Assembly: GCA_013297745.1 (NCBI GenBank)
Contig: JAAFIM010000023.1
Span: 1 to 52,235 of the forward strand
Source of the DNA: Chitinophagales bacterium
GTDB taxonomy: Bacteria > Bacteroidota > Bacteroidia > Chitinophagales > Saprospiraceae
DNA length: 52,235 nucleotides
Reading direction: 5' to 3'
This document shows, one piece after another, positions 8,555 to 16,746 of this stretch. The notes below the pieces were generated by a model. It was not told the DNA's origin. It searched no databases and worked only from the letters and a program-made list of their open reading frames with translations. Position 1 is the stretch's first letter, and the number at the start of each line of letters is the position of its first letter. The position numbers were made by a program, and so were the translations under genes.

Positions 8555-9059
8555 GATTAAACGATTTTAGTGGGGCAATAAAAATTTGTTTGGAATATAA
8601 AAAATCTGTGGGTTGGTTTTGGCTGTTTTTGGCTGCTAACCAATCAGAACCCAACAAACTTTTATATAAAACGTTTTTTATTTCCAAATCGTTGGCTCGC
8701 TCAAAAATAATATCTTTGGCTTTTCCATTTTTTCCGACTACATAAGAGAAAATAACATATTTATATTGGGGTTTTTCCAAATTAAATTTGGTTGGGTCAA
8801 ACTCCATCACCCTCAATAAACCAAATTCCCCCGAAATAAGTTTAGGACTTTGTATAATTTTCAACTTTTCAGCTTCTGCCTTATCTTTTATCTCTTTTTT
8901 TTCCCCCTCAGGTATTTGTGCCCGCTCCTCAGCAGATTTTATTTCTGTTTTCTTCTTTACTTTAAAGGTGAAATCTACTTTTGTATTTTGGGCAGATACA
9001 AGAGTACAAAATTTTAACAAAGCAAATAAGCTAAACAACCAAAATTTATTCTGTTTCAT
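8535..9059 (-). CDS. Secreted protein with TonB-C-like C-terminus
   Basis: This 174-residue protein has a signal peptide (MKQNKFWLFSLFALLKFCTLVSAQ). A lysine/glutamate-rich charged segment follows (about 30-70). The C-terminal domain (about 90-165) has YVIFSYVVGKNGKAKDIIF, LGSDWLAAKNSQNQPTDF and a final strand IFIAPL. This order (V-x-F-x-V-x-x-x-G, W-x-P/A-A, then a closing hydrophobic strand) resembles the TonB C-terminal fold found in many periplasmic Bacteroidetes proteins. The role is unknown. It is the first gene of a two-gene unit with the following secreted protein. Confidence 0.7.
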   Translation of the reverse strand: MKQNKFWLFSLFALLKFCTLVSAQNTKVDFTFKVKKKTEIKSAEERAQIPEGEKKEIKDKAEAEKLKIIQSPKLISGEFGLLRVMEFDPTKFNLEKPQYKYVIFSYVVGKNGKAKDIIFERANDLEIKNVLYKSLLGSDWLAAKNSQNQPTDFLYSKQIFIAPLKSFNHEDLGD

Positions 9060-9173
9060 ACACTTACGAATAATTTTTTTTAATAAAACTTTGGTGGCTT
9101 TGATATATCCAATAATGCACTTTATGCAAAAAGATACAAGAAAAACCCCATTTAAAATTCTTTTTTTAAAACT

Positions 9174-10763
9174 ATGCTATTCAAAACGCTTTTTTTTCTG
9201 CTATTCTTATGCGCCACACAGTTTTTGGATGCACAAAGTTACCACATTAATCAAGTTATTTTGCAACTTAGCCCCAAAAATAAGTTTAATTTTGAGCAAA
9301 ATACAATTTTATCCCGCCAAATCATTAGCAAAGAATGGGCTATTTTTTTGATAGAAATTGATACGCAAATTATTGATATAGAAACATTTATTGACCGATT
9401 AAAAGCAGACCAAAATGTAGTTAATGTACAAAAAAATCATATTTTACAAACCCGCAATATCCCCAATGATAGTTTGTACACAGCAGGGCGAATTTGGCAA
9501 AGTGATATTTTGGGATTAGAAACAGCGTGGCAATACACCACAGGCGGATTAAATGCTTTGGGCGACACTTTGGTAGTGGCTATTATTGATAATGGCTGCG
9601 ATATTAGACACCCTGATTTGCAAGCCAATATATGGAAAAATAAAGGCGAAATTGCTGACAATCAAATAGATGACGACCAAAATGGGTTTGTCGATGATGT
9701 ACAAGGTTGGGCTTTTTCGCGCCAAAGCGATACTATTTTTCCTCAAGCGCACGGTAGTTCGGTGAGTGGGCTGATTGGTGCTGTAGGCGATAATCAAATA
9801 GGAACTGTGGGGATAAATTGGCGGATAAAAATGATGCAACTTATTGCTAATGAAGCCAGTACCTCTATTATAGAAAGTAATGTAATCGCTGCCTATGATT
9901 ATATCGCGACTATGCGCCGACTTTATCAACAAAGCAACGGCCAACGCGGTGCTTATATTGTGGCTACCAACGCTTCTTTTGGTATAGACAACAGCAAGCC
10001 CGACGATTTTCCGATTTGGTGTGCTATTTATGACTCGTTGGGCAGCTTAGGAATTTTAAACGTGGCTGCAACCTCCAATGCGGAAAAAAATATAGATTTG
10101 TTTGGCGATATGCCTACAGCTTGCCCCTCTCCTTTTTTGATTTCGGCAGCAGCTATCAACCAAAACAACCAATTACAGGGTGGATTTGGGCGCGAAAATG
10201 TGGATTTGTGCGCACCTGTGGGCGTAATGAGCACCAAACCTTCCCAACAATATGGCTTATTTAGCGGAACTTCAGCCGCTTCTCCCCAAATTGCGGCGGC
10301 TATAGCTTTATTGAATGCTTATCCCAACCCCAATTGGGCATTTTTTGTCAAAAATCAACCCGAAGCGGCTAATTTATTAATAAAAGAAATTTTATTTCAA
10401 ACCGTCGATAAACTACCCAATGTACAAAAATTACTACACACAGGCGGACGCTTACATATAGGACGCGCTATGCAATTGTTAGCCCAACGCTATACAGCAG
10501 CCCATAAAACTGAATTATTATCTGTTTATCCCAATCCAAGCAGTCAAGGCTTTTGGGTCAAATGGGCTTTGCAAGAAGCTTCAGTAGCCGAAATTAGCGT
10601 TTATAATTTGGCTGGTCAGCAAGTTTTTTTACAACAATTCCCAGCCGATTGGGCAAAAACAGAAATTAGTTTTATCCATACCGCTCATTGGCCTGCTGCT
10701 ACCTACATAGTTCGGTTCAAAACAGCGCAATATTCAGCTACTCACAAGTGGATAAAATTTTAG
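9174..10763 (+). CDS. Subtilisin-like serine protease (S8) with T9SS sorting domain
   Basis: This is a 529-residue secreted protease. A signal peptide covers about residues 1-20. An I9-like propeptide region (about 22-95) follows. The catalytic triad is visible as Asp139 (AIIDNGCDIRHPDL), His193 (AHGSSVSG) and Ser367 (SGTSAASPQ), with the oxyanion Asn266 (ATNASFG). A D/N-rich DDDQNG loop near residue 168 may bind calcium. The last 80 residues begin with SVYPNPSSQGF and end THKWIKF, the signature of a type IX secretion C-terminal domain (type A). The protein should be exported across the outer membrane and anchored or released. It stands alone between a divergent operon and a tRNA gene. Confidence 0.93.
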   Translation: MLFKTLFFLLFLCATQFLDAQSYHINQVILQLSPKNKFNFEQNTILSRQIISKEWAIFLIEIDTQIIDIETFIDRLKADQNVVNVQKNHILQTRNIPNDSLYTAGRIWQSDILGLETAWQYTTGGLNALGDTLVVAIIDNGCDIRHPDLQANIWKNKGEIADNQIDDDQNGFVDDVQGWAFSRQSDTIFPQAHGSSVSGLIGAVGDNQIGTVGINWRIKMMQLIANEASTSIIESNVIAAYDYIATMRRLYQQSNGQRGAYIVATNASFGIDNSKPDDFPIWCAIYDSLGSLGILNVAATSNAEKNIDLFGDMPTACPSPFLISAAAINQNNQLQGGFGRENVDLCAPVGVMSTKPSQQYGLFSGTSAASPQIAAAIALLNAYPNPNWAFFVKNQPEAANLLIKEILFQTVDKLPNVQKLLHTGGRLHIGRAMQLLAQRYTAAHKTELLSVYPNPSSQGFWVKWALQEASVAEISVYNLAGQQVFLQQFPADWAKTEISFIHTAHWPAATYIVRFKTAQYSATHKWIKF

Positions 10764-10892
10764 CTTTTATAGTTTTTTGTGAAAAAAACCTGTTCTAATT
10801 TTATTTTATCATAATAAAATGTCCGCTTTTTGTCGTTTTTTTCACTTTTTTTAATAAAATTTGCATTTTTTTTGCATTTTTTATAAAAAAAA

Positions 10893-10923
10893 TTTGCAGC
10901 ATTAAAAAATCAGCGTACCTTTG
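10893..10923 (+). promoter_or_regulatory. Promoter of the tRNA-Arg / ribosomal protein cluster
   Basis: TTTG (10893-10896), exactly 19 bases, then TACCTTTG (10916-10923) is a near-ideal Bacteroidetes promoter. It lies about 37 bases before the tRNA and presumably drives tRNA, rpmB, rpmG and the DUF4295 gene together. Confidence 0.8.
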
Positions 10924-10960
10924 CACTCGCAACACAAAAAGAAATTTTTGTAGTTACAAT

Positions 10961-11037
10961 GGCTTCGTAGCTCAACTGGATAGAGTCCCTGACTACGGAT
11001 CAGGAGGTTAGAGGTTCGAACCCTCTCGAAGTCACCA
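10961..11037 (+). tRNA. tRNA-Arg (anticodon ACG)
   Basis: A complete cloverleaf can be drawn. The acceptor arm GGCTTCG pairs with CGAAGTC (one G-T pair). The D arm contains AGCTCAACTGGATAGAG. The anticodon stem CCTGA/TCAGG encloses loop CTACGGA with anticodon ACG at 10995-10997. The T arm is GAGGTTCGAACCCTC. The CCA end is encoded (11035-11037). The ACG anticodon is normally edited to ICG by TadA to read CGU/CGC/CGA. Confidence 0.95.
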
Positions 11038-11114
11038 AATTTAATTTGTACTTACCAAATTTTCAAAAATCTAACGTCCTGCCACAAGGCGGGACTTTTA
11101 AATTTATAAGCAAA

Positions 11115-11513
11115 ATGTCAAGAATTTGCCAACTTACAGGAAAAAAATCTTACGTGGGCGCGCAAGTGTCTCACTCCGAACATCGCACTAAAAAACGCTT
11201 CCAACCAAATCTACAAACCAAAAAAATCTACATTCAAGAGGTTCAAAAATGGGTTGTAGTAAAATTGGCTACTAGCGCATTGCGTACTATTGACAAAAAA
11301 GGTGCTTACGCCTTTTTGAAAGAGCAGCTTGCCAAAGGCTTTAATCCTGATGTATGGATTATTGACCCAGCTACAAACGACACTCACGAAAAATCTCGTG
11401 GCTACCGTCGTATTGAAGTTAAAGATGTCAATGGCAAAATTCAGCACAAAATTACCTACGCGTTGGATATTCCTGCACGTCGTAAAGTAAAATTGTCTAC
11501 TTTGTTCGCATAA
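11115..11513 (+). CDS. rpmB: 50S ribosomal protein bL28, C-terminally extended
   Basis: I choose the ATG at 11115 (MSRICQLTGKKSYVGAQVSH), the canonical L28 start; the longer frame back to 11046 runs into the 3' flank of the tRNA. Residues 1-76 match bL28 throughout: CQLTGKK, SHSEHRTKKRFQPNLQTKK and KLATSALRTIDKKGAYAFL. A tail of about 55 more residues (DVWIIDPATNDTHEKSRGYR... to KLSTLFA) follows without a stop, although bL28 is usually about 80 residues. The tail is lysine/arginine-rich towards its end and would be surface-exposed or rRNA-binding. The gene is followed 35 bp later by rpmG. Confidence 0.93.
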   Translation: MSRICQLTGKKSYVGAQVSHSEHRTKKRFQPNLQTKKIYIQEVQKWVVVKLATSALRTIDKKGAYAFLKEQLAKGFNPDVWIIDPATNDTHEKSRGYRRIEVKDVNGKIQHKITYALDIPARRKVKLSTLFA

Positions 11514-11548
11514 TTTTTTTTTAACCCACCAAATTTTTTTCTCCTAAA

Positions 11549-11737
11549 ATGGCAAAGAAAAGCAAAGAAAATCGCGTACAGGTTATTCTAGAATGTACCG
11601 AACACAAAAACTCTGGTATGGCTGGTATGTCTCGCTATATCACCACCAAAAACCGTAAAAATACGCCCGCTCGCTTGGAATTGAAAAAATACAATCCAGT
11701 GTTGAAACGTTACACGGTTCATAAAGAAATAAAATAA
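11549..11737 (+). CDS. rpmG: 50S ribosomal protein bL33
   Basis: This 62-residue basic protein starts [18 protein letters not shown] and contains [20 protein letters not shown] followed by [13 protein letters not shown], the standard bL33 signature. Only one of the zinc-ribbon cysteines is present (ECTE, Cys16). The second pair (CxxC near the C-terminus in C+ forms) is absent, so this is a C-minus form. It lies between rpmB and the DUF4295 gene in the usual Bacteroidetes order. Confidence 0.95.
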   Translation: MAKKSKENRVQVILECTEHKNSGMAGMSRYITTKNRKNTPARLELKKYNPVLKRYTVHKEIK

Positions 11738-11771
11738 CAAGTTCCTCACTGCCTAAATATAATCCAAAGCT

Positions 11772-11948
11772 ATGGCAAAGAAAGTATCCAAAAACTCCAA
11801 AGCCGCTCAACGTGCGTCTAACGCGGGTTCAGGCAAAGACTTTGTAAAAGTTATCAGAAGTGTAAAAAATGAAACTACTGGTGCTTATTCATACAAAGAA
11901 TCTATGGTTCACAAAGAAAAAGTTAAAGACTTTTTAGAATCTAAATAA
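11772..11948 (+). CDS. DUF4295 family small basic protein (ribosome-associated)
   Basis: This is a 58-residue protein, MAKKVSKNSKAAQRASNAGS at the N-terminus and MVHKEKVKDFLESK at the C-terminus. It starts 34 bp after rpmG and ends just before a strong terminator. Its size, the MAKK start, the lysine/serine-rich N-terminus and the position after rpmG match DUF4295, a family restricted to Bacteroidetes. From memory, a protein of this type was found in the Flavobacterium ribosome and named bL38; I cannot verify that here. Being in an rpmB-rpmG operon supports a ribosomal role. Confidence 0.88.
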   Translation: MAKKVSKNSKAAQRASNAGSGKDFVKVIRSVKNETTGAYSYKESMVHKEKVKDFLESK

Positions 11949-11968
11949 TATCGCCTCTCTCATTGTTA

Positions 11969-12006
11969 GAAGGCTTTTCCAGCTATTTTTGGAAAAGCCT
12001 TCTTTT
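11969..12006 (+). terminator. Rho-independent terminator of the rpmB cluster
   Basis: A 13-14-bp stem GAAGGCTTTTCCA/TGGAAAAGCCTTC with a short loop, followed by TTTTC. Confidence 0.9.
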
Positions 12007-12036
12007 CATTTGTAAAAATAACCTTATATCGCTAAA

Positions 12037-12522
12037 ATGCAAGCTGATTTGGATATAATAATAAAAAATAGCCTTAGCCAAACCGATAAAGAACAATTAC
12101 TCGAACTATGGAATACTGAATATCCTTCCAAATTTTCATTCGGTACTATAGCAGATTTTGAACATTATCTGCAAAAATTGGCTAACGCAAACTCACTTTT
12201 ATTAATAAATAGCCAAAATATGGTTTTGGGCTGGGCTTCAACTTTTGATAGAGATAGCGAAAAATGGTTCGTTATTACCCTAAACAAAACAGCACAAGGG
12301 CAGGGTTGGGGGCGCAAAATGATTGATATACTCAAACAAAATGAGCCTGTCCTAAACGGTTGGGTGGTAGACCACAACTACGATGAAAAAGCAGATGGCT
12401 CTATGTATTTGTCCCCTGTCCAGTTTTATAAAAAATGTGGTTTCCAAATCTTATCCCAACAACGGCTCGAAAAAGACCAAATTTCAGCAGTGAAAATAAA
12501 ATGGATAAATAGCCAAATATAG
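12037..12522 (+). CDS. GNAT-family N-acetyltransferase
   Basis: This 161-residue cytosolic protein has the GNAT core. A beta strand pair around MVLGWASTFDRDSEKWFVIT leads into the acetyl-CoA-binding motif QGQGWGRKMI (Q/R-x-x-G-x-G/A, about residues 88-97). A later YKKCGF segment (about 131-136) is the conserved FYxKxGF of the family. The substrate cannot be deduced. It lies downstream of the ribosomal cluster terminator and 42 bp before ftsY, so it may be co-transcribed with ftsY. Confidence 0.88.
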   Translation: MQADLDIIIKNSLSQTDKEQLLELWNTEYPSKFSFGTIADFEHYLQKLANANSLLLINSQNMVLGWASTFDRDSEKWFVITLNKTAQGQGWGRKMIDILKQNEPVLNGWVVDHNYDEKADGSMYLSPVQFYKKCGFQILSQQRLEKDQISAVKIKWINSQI

Positions 12523-12564
12523 TTCTCTATAAAATTAATAATCACTAACAACTATACACTAATT

Positions 12565-13533
12565 ATGAGCTTTTTCAAAAAACTATTTGGATTTGGCAAA
12601 GAAGAGAAAAAAGATTTAGAACAAGGTTTGGAAAAAACCAAAGATAGTTTTTTTGGTAAAATAACCCGCGCTATAGCGGGAAAAACCAAAATAGATGAAG
12701 AGGTTTTGGACGAATTGGAGGATATTTTAATCTCTTCAGACGTGGGCGCAGATACAACCATCAAAATTATCAACCGCATAGAAGAGCGTGTAGCTCGTGA
12801 TAAATACGTAACAACCAACGAATTGAATGAAATTTTACGCGATGAAATCGTGCAAATGTTGGCAGAGAATAACAGCGATGATAATATAAAATACGAATTG
12901 CCCGCTGGAGTTCGCCCTTATATCTTGTTAGTTGTTGGGGTAAATGGCGTGGGCAAAACCACCACTATAGGTAAATTAGCCAAAAAATATCAAGAACAAG
13001 GGCATAAAGTGCTGTTGGGGGCAGCCGATACTTTCCGCGCTGCTGCTGTCGACCAGCTCAAAATTTGGTCTGAACGCGTAGGTTGTGATTTTTTCTCCAA
13101 AGGGATGAACGCCGACCCCGCCGCTGTAGCTTACGAAGCGGTACAACACGGTTTGGCCAACGGACACGATTTAATCATTATTGATACGGCGGGACGTTTG
13201 CATAATAAAATCAATTTGATGAACGAATTGAGCAAAATCAAACGCTCCATTTCCAAGCAGATTGAAATCGCTCCCCACGAGGTAATGTTGGTTTTGGACG
13301 CCTCCACAGGACAAAATGCTTTTGAACAAGCCAAACAATTCACCGCCGTAACCGATGTGAGCTGTCTCGCGCTCACCAAATTGGACGGCACAGCCAAAGG
13401 GGGCGTAGTGATTGGGATTAGCGACCAGTTCAAAATTCCGATAAAATACATAGGCGTGGGCGAAAAAATAGAACATTTGCAAGTGTTTAACAAGCGCGAG
13501 TTTGTAGATTCTTTCTTCACCCAGAAAAAATAA
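12565..13533 (+). CDS. ftsY: Signal recognition particle receptor FtsY
   Basis: This is a 322-residue SRP GTPase. A short charged N-terminal region (MSFFKKLFGFGKEEKKDLEQ) precedes the four-helix N domain (about 25-110). The G domain carries G1 GVNGVGKTTT (125-134), the insertion-box motif DTFRAAAVDQL, G3 DTAGRL (about 209-214), G4 TKLDGTAKGG (about 271-280) and a final GVGE motif (about 304-307). The A domain is very short, as in many Bacteroidetes. It docks SRP-ribosome complexes at the inner membrane for co-translational insertion. A strong terminator follows. Confidence 0.97.
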   Translation: MSFFKKLFGFGKEEKKDLEQGLEKTKDSFFGKITRAIAGKTKIDEEVLDELEDILISSDVGADTTIKIINRIEERVARDKYVTTNELNEILRDEIVQMLAENNSDDNIKYELPAGVRPYILLVVGVNGVGKTTTIGKLAKKYQEQGHKVLLGAADTFRAAAVDQLKIWSERVGCDFFSKGMNADPAAVAYEAVQHGLANGHDLIIIDTAGRLHNKINLMNELSKIKRSISKQIEIAPHEVMLVLDASTGQNAFEQAKQFTAVTDVSCLALTKLDGTAKGGVVIGISDQFKIPIKYIGVGEKIEHLQVFNKREFVDSFFTQKK

Positions 13534-13537
13534 AAAT

Positions 13538-13569
13538 AAGCCCCTAACTTTAATTAAAGTTAGGGGCTT
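13538..13569. terminator. Bidirectional terminator after ftsY
   Basis: A perfect 32-bp palindrome: arms AAGCCCCTAACTTTAA and its complement. It sits between the convergent ftsY and the toxin-like gene, 12 bases from the toxin stop. The T-run after it is short. Confidence 0.8.
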
Positions 13570-13581
13570 TCGTACAAAAAG

Positions 13582-14037
13582 TCACGCTAGATTGTATTTT
13601 TCTTTTGTTTCCTCTTCAATAGATTTAGCATTTTTAATTAAAACTTTAATTTGCTCAAAAGTTTCTTCGCTAAGATTACCTACAAAAGTGGATATTTGGG
13701 ATTGTATAACTTTTTCTACTTCTGCAATTTTTTGTTCGTGCAGTTGCCCACAATAAACAAAAGAATCATATTCTAAAAAATCATTACTCTCTTTTTTTAA
13801 GAGAAAATGCAAATTCTTTAAACTTTCTTTCTTAAACAAATTAGGATTTATTTCCGTATTTATTAACACAGTAACTAAGCTAATACTCTGATTATCAAAG
13901 CCTACTATAATTTGATACTTTGTTTTAGGGGGTGTGGTAAAATCCACAAAATAACGAAATACTGCACCTATCTGTAAATTACTTTTCGCTAACGAACGAC
14001 GAAAGTCATCTGTAAAAAAATCTCCAAGCTTTTCCAT
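13582..14037 (-). CDS. Putative toxin of a Panacea-type pair (MazF/PemK-like fold suspected)
   Basis: This 151-residue protein has its start codon overlapping the stop of the Panacea-domain gene by one base (TAATG), so translation is coupled. The strand-rich first half (IGAVFRYFVDFTTPPKTKYQ, then IIVGFDNQSISLVTVLINT) looks like an SH3-like barrel. A later YDSFVYCGQLHE (about 91-102) and a final FVGNLSEETFEQIKVLI (about 118-134) recall the C-terminal S-x-L-x-x-x-L helix of MazF/PemK RNases. That resemblance is my reading and has not been tested. In Panacea systems the antitoxin gene is paired with a variable toxin, which is what this position suggests. Confidence 0.55.
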   Translation of the reverse strand: MEKLGDFFTDDFRRSLAKSNLQIGAVFRYFVDFTTPPKTKYQIIVGFDNQSISLVTVLINTEINPNLFKKESLKNLHFLLKKESNDFLEYDSFVYCGQLHEQKIAEVEKVIQSQISTFVGNLSEETFEQIKVLIKNAKSIEEETKEKYNLA

Positions 14038-14567
14038 TATCGAAAATATTGAGCATTTTCGCTGTTAGTAGTTATAAATTCCTCTATCAACTCATCTGCT
14101 CCTGCTTCTTTAGCCATTTTTATATAGTCTATTTCGTCATTTTCATCCGCATCAGACCAAGCCAGACCGTGAGATTTTTTAGTAAGTTCGTTAAAATTCA
14201 AATTTTTATTCTCTTGAATAGCTTCTTCTATCATTTCTTGTTTGCTTTTTGCGATTTTTTTTAAATTAGCTACGCTCTGAGTACTAACCCAATGATTTTC
14301 TTCAATGTGGAAATCCTCATCGCGATTTTTTTCTTCTCGGAGTTGTTTAAAAAAATTGTATATAGCACTAGGAACCGGTCCATTTTTCATGGCAATATAA
14401 CAATCCCCCGTAATTGGCACACCATAATCAACTAAGTGTTTTTGTTCTGCAAAATATAGAATTTTAAACAATTTATGTAAATCGCATCGGTTATTTAATT
14501 GATTGAGGATGTATAACATAGCGTGGCGACACACCTCTAAATTAAAATAAAAATATATTTTTTCCAT
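14037..14567 (-). CDS. Panacea domain (DUF4065/SocA-like) antitoxin
   Basis: This is a 176-residue protein with the DUF4065 pattern. The N-terminal CRHAMLYILNQLNNRCDLHKLFKILYFAEQKHL leads to YGVPITGDCYIAMKNGPVPSAIYNFFKQL (about 48-75), where the G-D-x-Y-x-A-x-x-x-G-P-V core is characteristic. DUF4065, also called Panacea, is the neutralising domain of many toxin-antitoxin pairs and is related to SocA. The downstream 151-codon gene is the likely toxin. A TATATTTG promoter box lies on the minus strand at 14597-14604, about 30 bases upstream, and there is no other gene in the unit. Confidence 0.82.
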   Translation of the reverse strand: MEKIYFYFNLEVCRHAMLYILNQLNNRCDLHKLFKILYFAEQKHLVDYGVPITGDCYIAMKNGPVPSAIYNFFKQLREEKNRDEDFHIEENHWVSTQSVANLKKIAKSKQEMIEEAIQENKNLNFNELTKKSHGLAWSDADENDEIDYIKMAKEAGADELIEEFITTNSENAQYFR

Positions 14568-14596
14568 AATTAGACTGATTGTGTTTGTTATTGCCG

Positions 14597-14604
14597 CAAA
14601 TATA
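14597..14604 (-). promoter_or_regulatory. -7 promoter box of the Panacea toxin-antitoxin pair
   Basis: TATATTTG on the minus strand lies 30 bases upstream of the antitoxin ATG. No inverted repeat that could be an autoregulatory operator is obvious around it. Confidence 0.5.
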
Positions 14605-14674
14605 CGTGTTAAAAATCATTTGGTTGCATTTTTTATAAAATAATTTTTCGATAATTCTAAAACCTATACTCTAA

Positions 14675-15484
14675 ATGATAAAAAGTCCCTTGCGTTATCC
14701 TGGCGGCAAAAGCAAAGCTTTAAAACAAATTTTGCCCTTAATCCCTGATTTTCAAGAGTATAGAGAACCTTTTATAGGCGGCGGTTCTGTATTTTTGGCT
14801 TTAAAACAATTGTATCCAGAGCGGGAATTTTGGATAAATGATTTATATTTTGAATTATATACTTTTTGGGATTGTGCAAAAAATAATTTAGCAACGGTTG
14901 AAAATCAAGTACTTGAGTGGAAAAAACAGTATCAAAACGGCAAAGAATTGTATAAATTTCTACTTGCCAAAATGCCCGAATTTGAACCCATACAGCGCGC
15001 TGCCGCTTTTTTTGTGTTTAATAGAATCACCTTTTCAGGCACTACAGAAGCGGGCGGTTATTCGGAACAAGCCTTTCAAAAACGATTTACAGACAGCAGC
15101 GTCACCAGATTGGTAGAGTTAGAAAAATTACTTAATGGGGTCAAAATCAGCAATTTAGATTATCAAAAATTGGTAGAAGAAAAGGGCGAAAATGTGTTTG
15201 TTTTTTTAGACCCGCCTTATTTTGCCGCTACCAAATCGGCTTTATACGGCAAAAATGGCCAATTGCATAAAATTTTTGACCACCAAAGATTTGCCGAAAC
15301 GATGAAAAATTGCCCACATCGTTGGTTGATTACTTACGACAATTCCGAGTACGTGCGCGAATTATTTTCTTTTGCCAACATCTTAGAATGGGATTTGGTT
15401 TATGGAATGCGCAACCAAACCGAAACGTCAAACCAATTGGGTAAAGAAATTTTTATAGCTAATTTCGAGCTCGAAAAGCCATAA
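14675..15484 (+). CDS. DNA adenine N6-methyltransferase, D12 (Dam) class
   Basis: This is a 269-residue alpha-class adenine methylase. The N-terminal SPLRYPGGKSKAL (residues 4-16) and EPFIGGGSVFLAL form the SAM-binding motifs X and I. Motif IV DPPY is at residues 179-182. Between them is a target-recognition region including FNRITFSGTTEAGGYSEQAF. No restriction endonuclease or helicase lies beside it, so it looks like an orphan (solitary) methylase. The recognition sequence could be GATC-like, but this cannot be read directly. It is divergent from the toxin-antitoxin pair and could belong to the same accessory patch. Confidence 0.92.
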   Translation: MIKSPLRYPGGKSKALKQILPLIPDFQEYREPFIGGGSVFLALKQLYPEREFWINDLYFELYTFWDCAKNNLATVENQVLEWKKQYQNGKELYKFLLAKMPEFEPIQRAAAFFVFNRITFSGTTEAGGYSEQAFQKRFTDSSVTRLVELEKLLNGVKISNLDYQKLVEEKGENVFVFLDPPYFAATKSALYGKNGQLHKIFDHQRFAETMKNCPHRWLITYDNSEYVRELFSFANILEWDLVYGMRNQTETSNQLGKEIFIANFELEKP

Positions 15485-15618
15485 TTATACCTTAAAGCCA
15501 AATCAACCCAGCAGTTGGTTTGGTTTTTTTCTTTTTTTATCAATAATTGGTTTAAAATAGAAAAAATTAGACTAATTTTGCGCTTATTTTCAACCTTTTG
15601 CAGTTAAACTTTATTTTT

Positions 15619-16728
15619 ATGCAAGTTCCTTTTTTGTCTTTTGAAAAAACACACCAACCACACAAACAAGCACTTATGCGCGCTATGGAGCGGGTTTTGG
15701 ATTCGGGTTGGTTTATTATGGGCAAAGAATTAGCCAATTTTGAGCAACTGTATGCTGATTTTTCAAATACAAAAGCTTCTGTGGGTGTAGCCAATGGTTT
15801 GGATGCGCTGCATATTGCCCTAAAAGTGCTGGGAATTGGTCAAGGGGATGAGGTTATTGTCCCCTCCAACACTTATATCGCCTCTTGGTTGGCTGTTTCG
15901 CAGGTGGGCGCGACCCCAATTCCTGTAGAACCAAATCAAAAAACATACAATATCGACCCACTTTTAATAGAAAAAGCGATTACTTCGCGCACCAAAGCGA
16001 TTATGCCCGTGCATTTGTACGGCCAAAGTTGTGAAATGGGCGAAATTATGCGAATTGCTCAAAAATATAATTTGTATGTGGTAGAAGATAACGCTCAAGC
16101 ACAGGGCGCGATTTGCGACGGGCAAAAAACGGGCAGTTTTGGACATATCAACGCTACGAGTTTTTACCCGGGCAAAAATTTGGGTGCTTTAGGCGATGCG
16201 GGCGCGCTGACAACCAACGATTTAGAGTTGGCACAAAAAGCAAAAATTTACCGCAATTATGGTTCAGAAAAAAAATATCACAACCAAGAAAAGGGGATAA
16301 ATTCTCGCTTGGATGAGCTTCAAGCTGCTATTTTAGCCGAAAAATTGCCCATTTTGAGCGAATGGACAACAGAAAGAAACCAATTGGCTCAGTTTTATAC
16401 CGATAATTTGGCTGGGATTGAAGGGTTAATTTTGCCCCAATTGGCAACAAATGCAACTTCAGTTTATCATTTGTACGTCATCCGATGCCAAAAAAGGGAC
16501 GAATTACAACAGTTTTTAGCCCAAAATGGCGTTGGTACGCTTATACATTATCCCATTCCGCCCCATTTGCAACCCGCTTATGTGGAGTTGGGTTATCAAC
16601 AAGGCGATTTTCCCTTAGCTGAAGAATTGGCGCGCACTTCGTTAAGTTTGCCCCTTTTTGTGGGGATGAGCGAAGCACAAATTCAACACGTTTGCAATAT
16701 AATTCATAATTTTTTCGCTGCTCAATAA
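15619..16728 (+). CDS. DegT/DnrJ/EryC1/StrS family sugar aminotransferase
   Basis: This is a 369-residue PLP enzyme counted from the ATG at 15619; the longer frame begins at a TTG 21 bases upstream. The lysine that forms the internal aldimine is Lys186 in the motif [16 protein letters not shown]. Other family hallmarks are [12 protein letters not shown] near residue 56, [12 protein letters not shown] (about 79-90), [11 protein letters not shown] (about 155-165) and [12 protein letters not shown] (about 226-237). Such enzymes transfer an amino group to keto-sugar nucleotides for O-antigen, capsule or glycoprotein glycans. The closest fit by eye is the FdtB/QdtB type (3-amino-3,6-dideoxyhexose). 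No other sugar genes are adjacent. Confidence 0.9.
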   Translation: MQVPFLSFEKTHQPHKQALMRAMERVLDSGWFIMGKELANFEQLYADFSNTKASVGVANGLDALHIALKVLGIGQGDEVIVPSNTYIASWLAVSQVGATPIPVEPNQKTYNIDPLLIEKAITSRTKAIMPVHLYGQSCEMGEIMRIAQKYNLYVVEDNAQAQGAICDGQKTGSFGHINATSFYPGKNLGALGDAGALTTNDLELAQKAKIYRNYGSEKKYHNQEKGINSRLDELQAAILAEKLPILSEWTTERNQLAQFYTDNLAGIEGLILPQLATNATSVYHLYVIRCQKRDELQQFLAQNGVGTLIHYPIPPHLQPAYVELGYQQGDFPLAEELARTSLSLPLFVGMSEAQIQHVCNIIHNFFAAQ

Positions 16729-16746
16729 AATTTTATTCCGTATTTT

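Noticed and set aside
11046-11114. Longer N-terminus for bL28
   Set aside because: bL28 proteins start at MSRICQ; the upstream codons are the 3' flank of the tRNA gene.
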